Of a stretch of 64,000 bases of DNA, positions 8,131 through 18,405 are shown piece after piece. A program made the translations under genes and the position numbers. The stretch is from assembly GCA_025362815.1 (NCBI GenBank), contig JANYFG010000049.1, positions 1 to 64,000 on the forward strand, given 5' to 3'. The first letter of the stretch is position 1; the number at the start of each line of letters is the position of its first letter. The notes under the pieces are model-generated. The model made no database searches, was not told the DNA's origin, and was given only the letters and a program-made list of their open reading frames with translations. The stretch comes from Rhodospirillales bacterium (lineage in GTDB: Bacteria > Pseudomonadota > Alphaproteobacteria > Acetobacterales > Acetobacteraceae).

Positions 8131-11019
8131 CTATTCGGCGGCCTGCGCGTAGGCTTCGAGCGGCGCGCAGGTGCAGATGAGATTGCGGTCCCCGTAGACG
8201 TTGTCCACGCGCTTGACCGGCGGCCAGTACTTCGACGCGCGCAGATAGGGCAGCGGGAACGCCGCCTGGATGCGGGAATACGGGTGAGCCCAGTCCGGCG
8301 CTGAGATTTCGGCCACCGTATGCGGTGCGTTCTTCAGCGGGTTGTCGGTCTTGTCCAAACTGCCCTGGCCGATCGCTGCGATTTCGGCGCGGATCTGGAT
8401 CATCGCGTCGCAGAAACGGTCCAGTTCGGCCTTCGTTTCGCTCTCGGTCGGCTCGATCATCAGCGTGCCGGTGACGGGCCAGGACATGGTGGGGGCGTGG
8501 TAGCCATAATCCTGTAGGCGCTTGGCGATATCTTCCACCATCACGCCCGCTTCGGCCTGAAAACCGCGACAGTCGATGATGCATTCATGCGCCACCATGC
8601 CTGAAGTGCCGGTGTAGAGGATGGGGTAGTGCGGCTTGAGGCGGGTGGCGACGTAGTTGGCGTTGAGGATCGCAACCTCGGTGGCGCGGGTGAGGCCGGC
8701 GGCACCCATCATGCGAATATACGCATAGGAGATCGCCAGGATCAGCGCGCTGCCGAACGGGGCGGCGGAAACCGGGCCGAACCCGGTGGCGGGACCGGCA
8801 TCGGCGCGTTCGGGGTGGTTGGGCAGATGCGGCAGCAGATGCGCCGCCACCCCGATCGGGCCCACGCCGGGGCCGCCGCCGCCATGCGGAATGCAGAAGG
8901 TTTTGTGCAGGTTAAGGTGGCACACGTCCGCCCCGATGGCGCCGGGGGAGGTGAGGCCCACCTGGGCGTTCATGTTGGCGCCATCCATATAGACTTGGCC
9001 GTCATGGCCGTGGATCAGCTGGCAGATGTCGCGGATGGTCTCCTCAAACACGCCGTGCGTGCTGGGATAGGTGATCATCAGCGCTGCCAGATTGGCGGAA
9101 TGCATCTCCGCCTTGGAGCGCAGATCGTCCATGTCGATGTTGCCGGCGCTGTCGCATCCGGTGACGACGACGCGGTAGCCGGCCATGGTGGCCGAGGCCG
9201 GGTTGGTGCCATGGGCGGAGCTGGGGATGAGGCAGATATCGCGATGCCCCTGGCCGCGGGCTTCGTGATAGGCGCGGATGGCGAGCAGGCCGGCATATTC
9301 GCCCTGGCTGCCGGCGTTGGGCTGCAACGACACCCCGGCGAATCCGGTGGCGGTGGCGAGCCACTCCGACAGGCGAGTGATGAGTGTGAGGTAGCCCTTG
9401 GTCTGATTGGCGGGCGCGAAGGGATGGATGTCGGAGAAGCCAGGCAGCGTGATGGGGATCATCTCGGCCGTGGCGTTCAGCTTCATCGTGCAGGAGCCGA
9501 GCGGGATCATCGAGCGATTCAGCGCGATATCGCGGTCTTCCAGGCGCTTGAGATAGCGCAGCATCTCGTGCTCGGCGTGATACGCGCTGAACACGGCCTG
9601 TTGCAGGAACGTCGAGCGGCGGGCGAGCGTGTCCGGGATGGAGGCAGCAGCGGCCTCCAGCGTGCCGGCGAAGAGAGCGGCCAGTTCGGACAGCTCGTCC
9701 CGCGTGACGGTTTCGTCCAACGCGACGGCCACGCCGGACGCATCGACGCGGCGCAGGTTGAAGCCGAGTGCCAGGGCGCCCTGCATCAGCGCGTCGGCGC
9801 GGTCGCCGGCCTCGATGCAGATGGTGTCGAAGAACGCCGCGTGGCGCAGGGTGAGACCGCCTTGGCGCGCGGCGTCGGCGAGAAGCCGGGCCTGGAGATT
9901 GATGCGTCTGGCGATGCGGGTGAGCCCCATCGGGCCGTGCCACACGGCATAGAACCCGGCCATGACGGCGAGCAACACCTGGGCGGTGCAGATGTTCGAT
10001 GTGGCCTTCTCGCGGCGGATATGCTGCTCGCGGGTTTGCAACGCGAGGCGCATGGCGGGCGCGCCGGCGGCATCCTGGCTGACGCCCACGAGCCGGCCGG
10101 GCATCGAACGCTTATATTTGTCCGACGTGGCGAAGAAGCCGGCATGTGGGCCGCCGAAGCCCATCGGCACGCCAAAGCGCTGGGCGGAGCCGACCACAAC
10201 ATCCGCGCCCATTTCGGCGGGCGGCGTGAGCAAGGTGAGGCTGAGCAGGTCGGCGGCGACGACGGCGAGCGCGCCCATCTCATGCGCGGCGGCGATCTCG
10301 GCGGTGAGGTCGCGGATTTCGCCGGTGGTGCCGGGATATTGCAGCACGAGCACGAAGGGCGCGGCGGCGTGGATGGCCTCGGTGTCGCCGGGTTTGATGT
10401 CGACCAGCGTCATGCCCAGCGGCCATGCGCGGGTGGCGAGCACGGCGCGGGTCTGCGGATGCAGGTCGGCGGCGACAGCGATGGTGGTGGATTTCGCCTT
10501 CGACATCGCGTGGGCCATGCTGACGGCCTCGGCCGCGGCGGTGGCCTCATCGAGCAGCGAGGCGTTGGAAATCGGCAGGCCGGTCATCTCGCAGATCAGC
10601 GTTTGGAAGTTGATCAGCGCCTCCAGCCGGCCTTGGGCGATTTCAGCCTGGTAGGGGGTGTAGGCGGTGTACCAGCCGGGGTTTTCCAGCACGTTCCGTA
10701 AAATGACCGGTGGCGTGTGGGTGCCGTGATAGCCCTGGCCGATCAGCGACTTCTTCAAATCGTTATGGCCTGCGAGCGCGCGCAGCTCGCCGATGGTGGC
10801 GGCTTCGTCGATGGCGGGTGGCAGGTCCATCGCGTGCTGGATGCGAATGCCGCCGGGCACCGTGCGGGCGGCGAGGTCGTCCAGCGTGACGGCGCCGACG
10901 GCCTTCAGCATGGCGGCGATCTCGACGTCCGACGGGGCGACGTGGCGGGCGACGAAGCTGTCGGCGGCTTCCAGGGTTTCAAGCTCGACCAAAGCGGGGG
11001 ACAGGGGGGCGTTCATCAT
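8131..11019 (-). CDS. gcvP: Glycine dehydrogenase (decarboxylating), P protein
   Basis: 962 aa; [60 protein letters not shown] lysine region. Confidence 0.98.
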   Translation of the reverse strand: MMNAPLSPALVELETLEAADSFVARHVAPSDVEIAAMLKAVGAVTLDDLAARTVPGGIRIQHAMDLPPAIDEAATIGELRALAGHNDLKKSLIGQGYHGTHTPPVILRNVLENPGWYTAYTPYQAEIAQGRLEALINFQTLICEMTGLPISNASLLDEATAAAEAVSMAHAMSKAKSTTIAVAADLHPQTRAVLATRAWPLGMTLVDIKPGDTEAIHAAAPFVLVLQYPGTTGEIRDLTAEIAAAHEMGALAVVAADLLSLTLLTPPAEMGADVVVGSAQRFGVPMGFGGPHAGFFATSDKYKRSMPGRLVGVSQDAAGAPAMRLALQTREQHIRREKATSNICTAQVLLAVMAGFYAVWHGPMGLTRIARRINLQARLLADAARQGGLTLRHAAFFDTICIEAGDRADALMQGALALGFNLRRVDASGVAVALDETVTRDELSELAALFAGTLEAAAASIPDTLARRSTFLQQAVFSAYHAEHEMLRYLKRLEDRDIALNRSMIPLGSCTMKLNATAEMIPITLPGFSDIHPFAPANQTKGYLTLITRLSEWLATATGFAGVSLQPNAGSQGEYAGLLAIRAYHEARGQGHRDICLIPSSAHGTNPASATMAGYRVVVTGCDSAGNIDMDDLRSKAEMHSANLAALMITYPSTHGVFEETIRDICQLIHGHDGQVYMDGANMNAQVGLTSPGAIGADVCHLNLHKTFCIPHGGGGPGVGPIGVAAHLLPHLPNHPERADAGPATGFGPVSAAPFGSALILAISYAYIRMMGAAGLTRATEVAILNANYVATRLKPHYPILYTGTSGMVAHECIIDCRGFQAEAGVMVEDIAKRLQDYGYHAPTMSWPVTGTLMIEPTESETKAELDRFCDAMIQIRAEIAAIGQGSLDKTDNPLKNAPHTVAEISAPDWAHPYSRIQAAFPLPYLRASKYWPPVKRVDNVYGDRNLICTCAPLEAYAQAAE

Positions 11020-11417
11020 GCTTCTTCCACGAACTTCGCGTAGGCGGCTTCATCCATCAGGGCGTCGAAGCCGGCCTTGTCGGCGAGCGTCATCTTGAAG
11101 AACCAGCCTTCGCCGCCGGCTTCGCGGTTCACCAGAGCCGGGTCCTCGGTGATGGCGGCGTTGGCTTGCGTGACGTGGCCGGCGAGCGGGGCGTAGACGT
11201 CTGACGCGGCCTTGACGCTTTCGACCACGGCGCAGGCCTCGCCCTCGGTCACGTCCCGGCCGGGCTCGGGGAGTTCCACGAACACCACGTCGCCCAACGC
11301 TTCCTGGGCGTGGTGGGTGATGCCGACGGTGACAACGAAGTTGTTGCCGTCAGCGGTTGCCGTGTCGCCCTCGAGGCGCACCCACTCATGGTCCTTGGTG
11401 TAGCGGATCTGGGTCAT
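11016..11417 (-). CDS. gcvH: Glycine cleavage system H protein
   Basis: 133 aa; [32 protein letters not shown] lipoyl-lysine motif; overlaps gcvP start by 4 nt. Confidence 0.98.
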   Translation of the reverse strand: MTQIRYTKDHEWVRLEGDTATADGNNFVVTVGITHHAQEALGDVVFVELPEPGRDVTEGEACAVVESVKAASDVYAPLAGHVTQANAAITEDPALVNREAGGEGWFFKMTLADKAGFDALMDEAAYAKFVEEA

Positions 11418-11430
11418 GTCTGGATGTCCT

Positions 11431-12537
11431 TCAGCGGCTGTAGCGGTGGGGAACGAACGGCATGGCGACGATGCGGGCCGGCAACGGCTTGCCGCGTACC
11501 ATCAAGGCAATGGGCGTGCCATCGGCGGCGTGGGCGGTGTTGACGTAGCCCATGGCGATGGGCGCGTTGACACTGGGGCCGAAGCCGCCGGAGGTGACGC
11601 GGCCGATCACCGCGCCGTTGGAATCAACGATGTCGGTGCCGCCACGGGCGGGGGCGCGGCCTTGTGGCTGAATGCCGACGCGGCGGCGCGTCACGCCCTG
11701 GTCCAACTGATCGCGCAACGTGAGGCCGCCGGCAAAGTCCCACGTCATTTTTCGGCGTTTGTTGATGGCGAAGGTGAGGCCGGCTTCGATGGGTGTGGTG
11801 GTGGTGTCGATGTCGTTGCCATAGAGCGGAAGGCCTGCTTCGAGGCGCAGGCTGTCACGGGCGCCGAGGCCGACCGGGGCCACTTCCGGCTCGGCAAGCA
11901 GCAGGCGGACGAATTTTTCCGCGGTCTCGCCGGGGATGGAGATCTCGAAGCCGTCTTCGCCGGTGTAGCCGGAGCGGCTGGCACGAAGGCGGCCGATGCC
12001 GTCCAACTCGAAATCACGGACGTCCATGAACGACATCGCCCCGGATGCGGGCACGAGCCGGGCGAACACCGCCGCCGCCTGGGGGCCCTGGAGTGCGATC
12101 AGCGCGCGGTCTTCATGGCGGGTGAGTGTGACGCCGGGGGGAAGGTGGGCGGCGATATGGGTGAAATCGGCGTCTTTGCAGCCGGCATTGACCACCAGGA
12201 ACAGCTCGGTGTCGCTGATCTTGGCCACCATGAAATCGTCGCGGATGGTGCCGGTGTCGGTCAGCAGGAGCGAATAGCGTTGGCGGCCGGGTTTAAGCCC
12301 CTGGATGTCGCCGGGTATCAGGGCTTCCAGGGCCTTGATCGCGTCGGGGCCTTTCAGCGTGGCCTGGCCCATGTGGGAGACGTCGAACAGGCCGGTCTGG
12401 GCCCGGCAATGAAGGTGTTCGGTGAGAATGCCGGCCGGGTATTGCACCGGCATGTCGTAGCCGGCGAACGGCACCATCTTGGCGCCGAGCTCTCGGTTCA
12501 GCGCATCCAGCGGGGTGATCTTGAGAGGTTCGCTCAT
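11431..12537 (-). CDS. gcvT: Aminomethyltransferase (T protein)
   Basis: 368 aa; [60 protein letters not shown]. Confidence 0.97.
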   Translation of the reverse strand: MSEPLKITPLDALNRELGAKMVPFAGYDMPVQYPAGILTEHLHCRAQTGLFDVSHMGQATLKGPDAIKALEALIPGDIQGLKPGRQRYSLLLTDTGTIRDDFMVAKISDTELFLVVNAGCKDADFTHIAAHLPPGVTLTRHEDRALIALQGPQAAAVFARLVPASGAMSFMDVRDFELDGIGRLRASRSGYTGEDGFEISIPGETAEKFVRLLLAEPEVAPVGLGARDSLRLEAGLPLYGNDIDTTTTPIEAGLTFAINKRRKMTWDFAGGLTLRDQLDQGVTRRRVGIQPQGRAPARGGTDIVDSNGAVIGRVTSGGFGPSVNAPIAMGYVNTAHAADGTPIALMVRGKPLPARIVAMPFVPHRYSR

Positions 12538-12584
12538 TCTGGCTCCGGACGCGGGTCACCCGGCAACGACATGTCGCCAGAATG

Positions 12585-12775
12585 ACCCCCCTCTGTCACG
12601 GAACCTGAGAGATTCGGGCCGGTGGTCTGGCCCTTTCGCCGTCGGTGCGGCCACGACTGTGCGGCCGGCTTTCCAGAGATTCTTTATCCCGGCGCGGTCC
12701 CTTATGCCTGAGCGTTTCCGGGGGCCGGTTGCGCCTTCGGCGGCGGGGATGATGTCCCGCACTCTCCCGCGAGGG
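12585..12775 (-). promoter_or_regulatory. Tandem glycine riboswitch upstream of gcvTHP
   Basis: Reverse strand shows GGGAGAGTGCGGGAC...CGCCGCCGAAGGCGCAACC...ACGCTCAGGCATAAGGGACCGC then CACCGACGGCGAAAGGG...AATCTCTCAGGTTCCGTGACAGAGGGG: two consecutive glycine-aptamer-like cores directly upstream of gcvT. Confidence 0.9.
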
Positions 12776-12916
12776 ATGGCTCGAATACCTTCTACATGGC
12801 CGATTGCGGGCCGCGGTTCAACCGCTGATATCGGCGTGGCCGGCTTTCTCGGTGGTTCACACTCTCTTCATGTTTGTCTGTGACCATGCGCGGCGAAACA
12901 ACCGCTCAGGGTGTGT

Positions 12917-15025
12917 ATGGCCAAGATGTTCTCGATGTTCAGGCCCGGCAAGATGGCCGCGACGCTCTCTGCGTTCAGCGCGTCCCAGGCCATGATCGAG
13001 TTTGCAATCGATGGGCGGATTCTGAACGCCAACCCGAACTTCCTGTTTGTCATGGGCTATACCCTGGCGGAGGTGAAAGGGCGGCACCACAGGATATTCG
13101 TGGCGCCCGACCAGCACGACTCCGCGGAATACAAGGCTTTCTGGGTCGACCTGCGGACAGGCACGCACAAGCAGGCGGAATATTGCCGCATCGACAAGGC
13201 GGGCCGCGACGTATGGTTGCAGGCCAGCTACTGCCCGGTGCGCAATCTGGCCGGCCGCGTGACGCGCATCGTCAAGATCGCGACGGATATTACCGCGGCC
13301 AAGCGTTTGAGCGCCGATCAGGCGGGCCAGGTGGCGGCGATCGGGCGGGCGCAGGCGGTGATCGAATTTGCGTTGGACGGCACGGTGCTGACGGCGAACG
13401 CGAATTTCCTGGCTGCGATGGGCTACACGCTGGCGGAGGTTCAAGGTCGGCCACACCGCATGTTCGTGGGGCCGGGCGTGGCGGACAGCCCGGCGTATCG
13501 GCAGTTCTGGGATGAGCTTCGCGGCGGGGCCTTCCAGTCCGCCGAATATTGTCGGGTGGGCAAGGGCGGCCGGGAGGTTTGGATCCAGGCCACGTACAAT
13601 CCAATCCTTGATGCCAGCGGGCGGCCGTTCAAAATCGTGAAGTTCGCCACCGACATTACCGCGGCCAAGTTGTTAAGCGCCGATTGTTCGGGGCAGATCG
13701 CCGCGATCGGCCGATCTCAGGCGGTGATCGAGTTTGAGCTGGACGGCACGATCATTTCAGCCAACGCCGCTTTTCTGAACACGATGGGCTACACGCTCGA
13801 CGAGGTCGTGGGCTTCAAGCACTTGATGTTCGTCAAGCCGTCCGACCGCGGAACGGCGGAGTACGACCGGTTTTGGGAGCGTTTGCGGGCCGGGACGTTC
13901 CAGACGGGCGAATTCGAGCGCGTTGCGAAGTCTGGACAGCGTGTCTTGATCGAGGGCACGTACAACCCGATTGTGGACATGGCGGGCCGGCCTTTCAAGG
14001 TTGTGAAATTCGCGGCTGATATCACCGAGATCAAGCGCCAGCGCGACAAGCTGGCCGTGCTGTCGCTGGTGGCCAACGAGACCGATAACAGCGTGATCAT
14101 CACCGACGCCGGTGGCCTGATCGAATATGTGAACCCCGGGTTCTCACGGCTCAGCGGCTACAGCTTCGAGGAAGCGATCGGCCAACAGCCAGGCCACCTT
14201 TTGCAGGGGCGTCATTCCGACCCGGCGGCAATTGCGCGCATCAGCGCCCATCTGCGTGACGGGCAGGCCTTCTACGAGGAGATCATGAACTATTCGAAAT
14301 CCGGAGCACCTTATTGGATCTCGATCTCGATCAATCCCATCCGGAACGCGGCCGGCAAGGTTGAGCGCTTCGTGTCGGTGCAGGCCAATATTACCCGGAC
14401 CAAACTTTTGGCGTTGGAGGCCAGCCTGCGTCTGGCGGCGATCGAGCAGTCCAACGCCGTTTTGGAATGGGATGCGGAGCTACGCCTCGTGCGGATAAAC
14501 GACGCGGCGCGGGGCCTTTTGGGCGTGGCCGTGAACGCGGCGCTGCCGCAGGCGCTGGCGTATGGCGCGATATTCGATGCGGCCGACCAGGCAAGCTTGC
14601 AGGCCGGCAATGTGTTGGAGCGGGACATCGTGCTGCGCAGCGCGTCCGGTGGCGAGGTGTTCTTGTCGACAATCGTGCAGCCGCTGTTGGACGTGGATGG
14701 TCGCCTGCATTGCACGGTGCTTTACGGAATCGACATGACCGCGCGCCGGCTTGCGCTGCGCGAAACGGAGCAGGTGATGAGCGCCATGCTCGATCGCATT
14801 AACGGCATCGCGCTGACCATATCGGGCATTTCGTCGCAGACCAATCTGCTGGCGCTGAATGCCACGATCGAGGCTGCGCGTGCCGGAGAAGCCGGGCGCG
14901 GGTTTGCGGTTGTGGCCTCGGAAGTGAAAAGCCTGGCCGGCCGCACGTCTGGCTCCACGGAGCAAATCAGCAGGCTCGTGTCTGAGACGAGGGCCAAGAT
15001 CGAACAGCAGAAAACCATGGTTTAG
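12917..15025 (+). CDS. Soluble multi-PAS methyl-accepting chemotaxis-type protein
   Basis: [23 protein letters not shown]...; three tandem closely similar PAS modules, two further PAS-like modules, then [48 protein letters not shown] signalling tip; no transmembrane segment seen. Confidence 0.9.
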   Translation: MAKMFSMFRPGKMAATLSAFSASQAMIEFAIDGRILNANPNFLFVMGYTLAEVKGRHHRIFVAPDQHDSAEYKAFWVDLRTGTHKQAEYCRIDKAGRDVWLQASYCPVRNLAGRVTRIVKIATDITAAKRLSADQAGQVAAIGRAQAVIEFALDGTVLTANANFLAAMGYTLAEVQGRPHRMFVGPGVADSPAYRQFWDELRGGAFQSAEYCRVGKGGREVWIQATYNPILDASGRPFKIVKFATDITAAKLLSADCSGQIAAIGRSQAVIEFELDGTIISANAAFLNTMGYTLDEVVGFKHLMFVKPSDRGTAEYDRFWERLRAGTFQTGEFERVAKSGQRVLIEGTYNPIVDMAGRPFKVVKFAADITEIKRQRDKLAVLSLVANETDNSVIITDAGGLIEYVNPGFSRLSGYSFEEAIGQQPGHLLQGRHSDPAAIARISAHLRDGQAFYEEIMNYSKSGAPYWISISINPIRNAAGKVERFVSVQANITRTKLLALEASLRLAAIEQSNAVLEWDAELRLVRINDAARGLLGVAVNAALPQALAYGAIFDAADQASLQAGNVLERDIVLRSASGGEVFLSTIVQPLLDVDGRLHCTVLYGIDMTARRLALRETEQVMSAMLDRINGIALTISGISSQTNLLALNATIEAARAGEAGRGFAVVASEVKSLAGRTSGSTEQISRLVSETRAKIEQQKTMV

Positions 15026-15119
15026 AGCGTGATAATTTTGAGTAGAAGCAAAATCATCACGCTCTACTCTTGTTCGATCGAACATGTTTATGCGTTCGGG
15101 TTAATCAACCCAAACGCAT
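15023..15119 (+). repeat. Dispersed palindromic (REP/MITE-like) element, copy A
   Basis: TAGAGCGTGATAATTTTGAGTAGAAGCAAAATCATCACGC...TGCGTTCGGGTTAATCAACCCAAACGCAT; I count 93/97 nt identical to copy B; contains two inverted-repeat hairpins. Confidence 0.92.
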
Positions 15120-15330
15120 GTCGATACGACGGGCAGGCAGCCCAAACGTCGCCTGCCAGTGCTTTTTGCAAGGAGCATGAAGGCGCCTGCTGTGCACCTG
15201 CGCGCAAAGCCGGATCGACGGGCGCCCGCCGGGCGGCGGTTGCGCTTTGGAAAACATGGGTGCCAGCGCAGCGCCCGGAACGAAACGCGTGTATCGTGAT
15301 GTCAGCGATCGAACCGAGGGAGAGCGACCC

Positions 15331-15573
15331 ATGGCCAATATCCATTACCGCGTGGTGGCGCATGACGGCGGTTGGGCCTACACGCTGGACGGCGTATTTT
15401 CCGAATCTTTCCCCACCAAGGATCTCGCCACGCGTGCGGCGCACCTGGTGGCCGAGGAGCAGCATGTTCCCGGCAACACCACCTATATCGAGTTCCAGGA
15501 CGCGACTGGCGAATGGCATACCGAGACGTCCCAGGGGGATGACCGGCCGGATATCGACGTGATTTCGTCGTGA
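15331..15573 (+). CDS. Small conserved protein, DUF2188-like
   Basis: 80 aa MANIHYRVVAHDGGWAYTLDGVFSESFPTKDLATRAAHLVAEEQHVPGNTTYIEFQDATGEWHTE...; preceded by purine-rich GAGGGAGAG. Confidence 0.65.
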   Translation: MANIHYRVVAHDGGWAYTLDGVFSESFPTKDLATRAAHLVAEEQHVPGNTTYIEFQDATGEWHTETSQGDDRPDIDVISS

Positions 15574-15586
15574 GGCGCTTTCCGGC

Positions 15587-15694
15587 CTAGGGCGTGATGA
15601 TTTTGAGTAGAAGCAAAATCATCACGCTCTACTCTTGTTTGATCGATCATGTTTATGCGTTCGGGTTAATCAACCCAAACGCATCATGATCTAG
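15587..15694 (+). repeat. Dispersed palindromic (REP/MITE-like) element, copy B, bounded by CTAG on both sides
   Basis: CTAGGGCGTGATGATTTTGAGTAGAAGCAAAATCATCACGC...TGCGTTCGGGTTAATCAACCCAAACGCATCATGATCTAG. Confidence 0.92.
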
Positions 15695-17235
15695 GGAATG
15701 AGGAGCTCGATCAGGAACGGGCCCGGTGTTCGATTGGCCTGTTCGAACAGGGTGTTTAACTGATCCATCGTGGTAGCCTGCGCGGCGGCGACGCCCATGC
15801 CGCCGGCGAGCTTGACCCAGTCCAGATCGGGGTTGCCGAGATCCATCATGTCCAGCGCCACGCGCCCGGGATTGGCGCCGACATTGGCGAGTTCGCCGAG
15901 CAAAATGGCGTATTTGCGGTTGGCCAGGATGATGGTGGTGACATTCAGACGCTCGCGCGCCTGGGTCCACAGCGCTTGCACGGTGTACATCGCCGAGCCG
16001 TCTGCCTGAAGCGTGATCACACGGCGGTCGGGGCAGGCGACGGCGGCGCCGGTGGCCATGGGCAGGCCGTTGCCGATGGCGCCGCCGGTCAGTTGCAGCC
16101 AGTCATGCGGCGCGGCGTGATGCGTGCCCGGGTAAAGGCCGCGGCCGAAGCTGACGCTTTCGTCCACGACGATGGCATTGTCCGGCAGCAATGCGCTGAG
16201 CGATCGGCCCAGCGCCTCGCTGGTAATGGCGCCGGTGGCCTTCTCGCCGCGTGTGCCGGATGGGGGAGCGACCGGTTTGGCTTCGAGCGTGTCGGCCAAC
16301 GCGATGAGGGTGGCGGCGAGGTCGTGCTCCATGCGCGCCAGCACGTGCACCTGGGCGTCCTCGGGGAACATGTAGCCGGGTTTGTTCGGATAGGCGAAGA
16401 AGCCCACCGGTTTTTCTGCCCCCACGAGAATGACGTGCTTGACGCCGGCCAGGGACGCGATGGCCTGGTCGATCGGGTAGGGAATTCGGTCGATTGCGTG
16501 GCGGCCCTCACCCCGTTCGATGCGGGCATTCGAGGTCTGCGCCATCAGGGCGGCGCCGGTTGCCGCCGCGATGGCGTGCGCGGTGGCGAGGGGGGCGGCA
16601 CGCAGGGCGGCGTTGCCGAGCACGATGACGGTCTTTTCACCGCGCCTCAGAATGCGGGCGGCGGTGGCGACGAGGCCGGGTTCGGCGGCCTGCGCGGTGG
16701 GGATAGGCAGGGGTGTGGCCACCACGCCGCCATCGTCCCAGCAGGTGTCGGACGGCAGGATGAGGGTGGCGATGGTGCCGGGTGTGGTCTGCGCGGCCTG
16801 GGCGGCCATGGCCGCATCCTGGCCCACCGTGGCGGCGTGGGTGGCGGTGCGCACCCAGCCGGACACGACACGGGCGAGACTTTCGGTGTCGGCGGTGAGC
16901 GGTGCGTCGAGCGGGCGATGGTAGGTGGCCTGGTCGCCCACGCAGTTCACTATCATGGTGAAAGCCCGCCTGCCGTTGTGCAGGTTCGCCACGCCGTTGG
17001 CGAGGCCGGGGCCACAATGGAGCAGCGTGGCGGCGGGTTTACCGGCCATGCGGGCGTAGCCGTCGGCCGCACCGGTTACCACGCCTTCGAACAGGCCGAG
17101 CACGCAGCGCATGCCGGAAACACGGTCGAGCGCCGCCACGAAATGCATCTCGGACGTGCCGGGATTGGCGAAGCAGGTGTCGATTCCGGCGGCCAGCAGC
17201 GTGTGAACCAAACTCTCCGCGCCGTTCATGGACAT
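15691..17235 (-). CDS. Thiamine-diphosphate-dependent enzyme, acetolactate-synthase large-subunit-like
   Basis: 514 aa; AGIDTCFANPGTSEMHFVAALD, LLHCGPGLANGVANLHNGRRA, LQLTGGAIGNGLPMATGAAVACPDRRVITLQADGSAMYTVQALWTQARERLNVTTIILAN. Confidence 0.88.
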   Translation of the reverse strand: MSMNGAESLVHTLLAAGIDTCFANPGTSEMHFVAALDRVSGMRCVLGLFEGVVTGAADGYARMAGKPAATLLHCGPGLANGVANLHNGRRAFTMIVNCVGDQATYHRPLDAPLTADTESLARVVSGWVRTATHAATVGQDAAMAAQAAQTTPGTIATLILPSDTCWDDGGVVATPLPIPTAQAAEPGLVATAARILRRGEKTVIVLGNAALRAAPLATAHAIAAATGAALMAQTSNARIERGEGRHAIDRIPYPIDQAIASLAGVKHVILVGAEKPVGFFAYPNKPGYMFPEDAQVHVLARMEHDLAATLIALADTLEAKPVAPPSGTRGEKATGAITSEALGRSLSALLPDNAIVVDESVSFGRGLYPGTHHAAPHDWLQLTGGAIGNGLPMATGAAVACPDRRVITLQADGSAMYTVQALWTQARERLNVTTIILANRKYAILLGELANVGANPGRVALDMMDLGNPDLDWVKLAGGMGVAAAQATTMDQLNTLFEQANRTPGPFLIELLIP

Positions 17236-17304
17236 CTACATTCTCCGTGGCTATGCACGAGCCTGAACGCCCGCACACAAAGGCGCAAGACGAGGAATTC
17301 AGCG

Positions 17305-18303
17305 ATGAACATTCTGTATCCCGAGCGGATGTATGCCCACGACGTGGTGGAGCGTGACGTGTTCGGGCCGGATGCCATCATCGTGATGCGCGACGCGGCG
17401 ACATTGGCGGATCTGGCGCAATCCGACCGTGACGCGGTGGAGGGGCTGATGATTTTCCGGCTTTTCGCGCCGGGCGAGGAGCTGGCCAAATTCCCCAACC
17501 TACTGGCCGTGGTGCGGATGGGCGTGGGGTATGACCGCGTTGATCGGGCGTGGTGTGCAGCGCATGGCGTGACCGTGTGCAACGTGCCCGATTACGGAAC
17601 GATGGAGGTGGCTGATCATGCCATCGCGCTGACCTTGGCATTGCGTCGCGGCCTTGTGCTGCATCACGAGGCGCAGCGCAGGCCGGTGCCGGCGCCATGG
17701 ACGCAGATCGAAACGCCGATGATCCGCCGTCTGTCATCCCAGGTGTTCGGGATCGTGGGGCTGGGCCGCATCGGCACCGCGGTGGCGCTGCGGGCCAAGG
17801 CGTTCGGCTTCGATGTGGTGTTCTTCGACCCGCTGCGCTCGAACGGGTCCGATCTGGCGATCGGGGTGCGTCGGGCGAAGTCGCTCGATGCGCTTCTCGC
17901 TGAGGCGGACGTGCTGAGCCTCCATACGCCGCAGACACCCGAGACGATCGGCATGATCGGCGCCCGCGAGCTGGCGCTGTTGCCCAAGGGCGCCGTTGTG
18001 ATCAACACCGCGCGCGGCCGCATCATCGATATCGACGCGCTGGAGGCGGCTTTGCGCAGCGATCACATCTCCGCCGCGGGGCTGGACGTGATCCCGGTGG
18101 AGCCGCCGGTGGGCCCCATTCCCGGCCTGCTGCGCGCCTACCGCGACCGTGAGCCCTGGCAGGAGGGCCGCCTGATCATCACGCCGCATTCGGCGTTTCA
18201 CACGCCAGAGGCGTGGGACGATATTCGGCGGAAGTCGGCCGAGACGATGGCCGCTGCATTGAGCAACAGGCCGCAGAATGTGATCGCGCCGGAGAGCTAC
18301 TGA
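17305..18303 (+). CDS. D-2-hydroxyacid dehydrogenase family protein
   Basis: 332 aa; VFGIVGLGRIGTAVALRAKAFGFDVVFFDP Rossmann motif, LHTPQTPETIGMIGARELALLPKGAVVINTARGRIID. Confidence 0.93.
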   Translation: MNILYPERMYAHDVVERDVFGPDAIIVMRDAATLADLAQSDRDAVEGLMIFRLFAPGEELAKFPNLLAVVRMGVGYDRVDRAWCAAHGVTVCNVPDYGTMEVADHAIALTLALRRGLVLHHEAQRRPVPAPWTQIETPMIRRLSSQVFGIVGLGRIGTAVALRAKAFGFDVVFFDPLRSNGSDLAIGVRRAKSLDALLAEADVLSLHTPQTPETIGMIGARELALLPKGAVVINTARGRIIDIDALEAALRSDHISAAGLDVIPVEPPVGPIPGLLRAYRDREPWQEGRLIITPHSAFHTPEAWDDIRRKSAETMAAALSNRPQNVIAPESY

Positions 18304-18405
18304 ACCGGCGCGTTAAGGGGGCGGGCGCACACGCTTCCGGTTGACACTCCGCCGGTGCAAAGCCCACCTTGCGCCGCCGGTTACAAGGCATGCGGGGATG
18401 ACACG

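Noticed and set aside
8629-10701. 690-aa + strand ORF
   Set aside because: Antisense to gcvP; shadow ORF.
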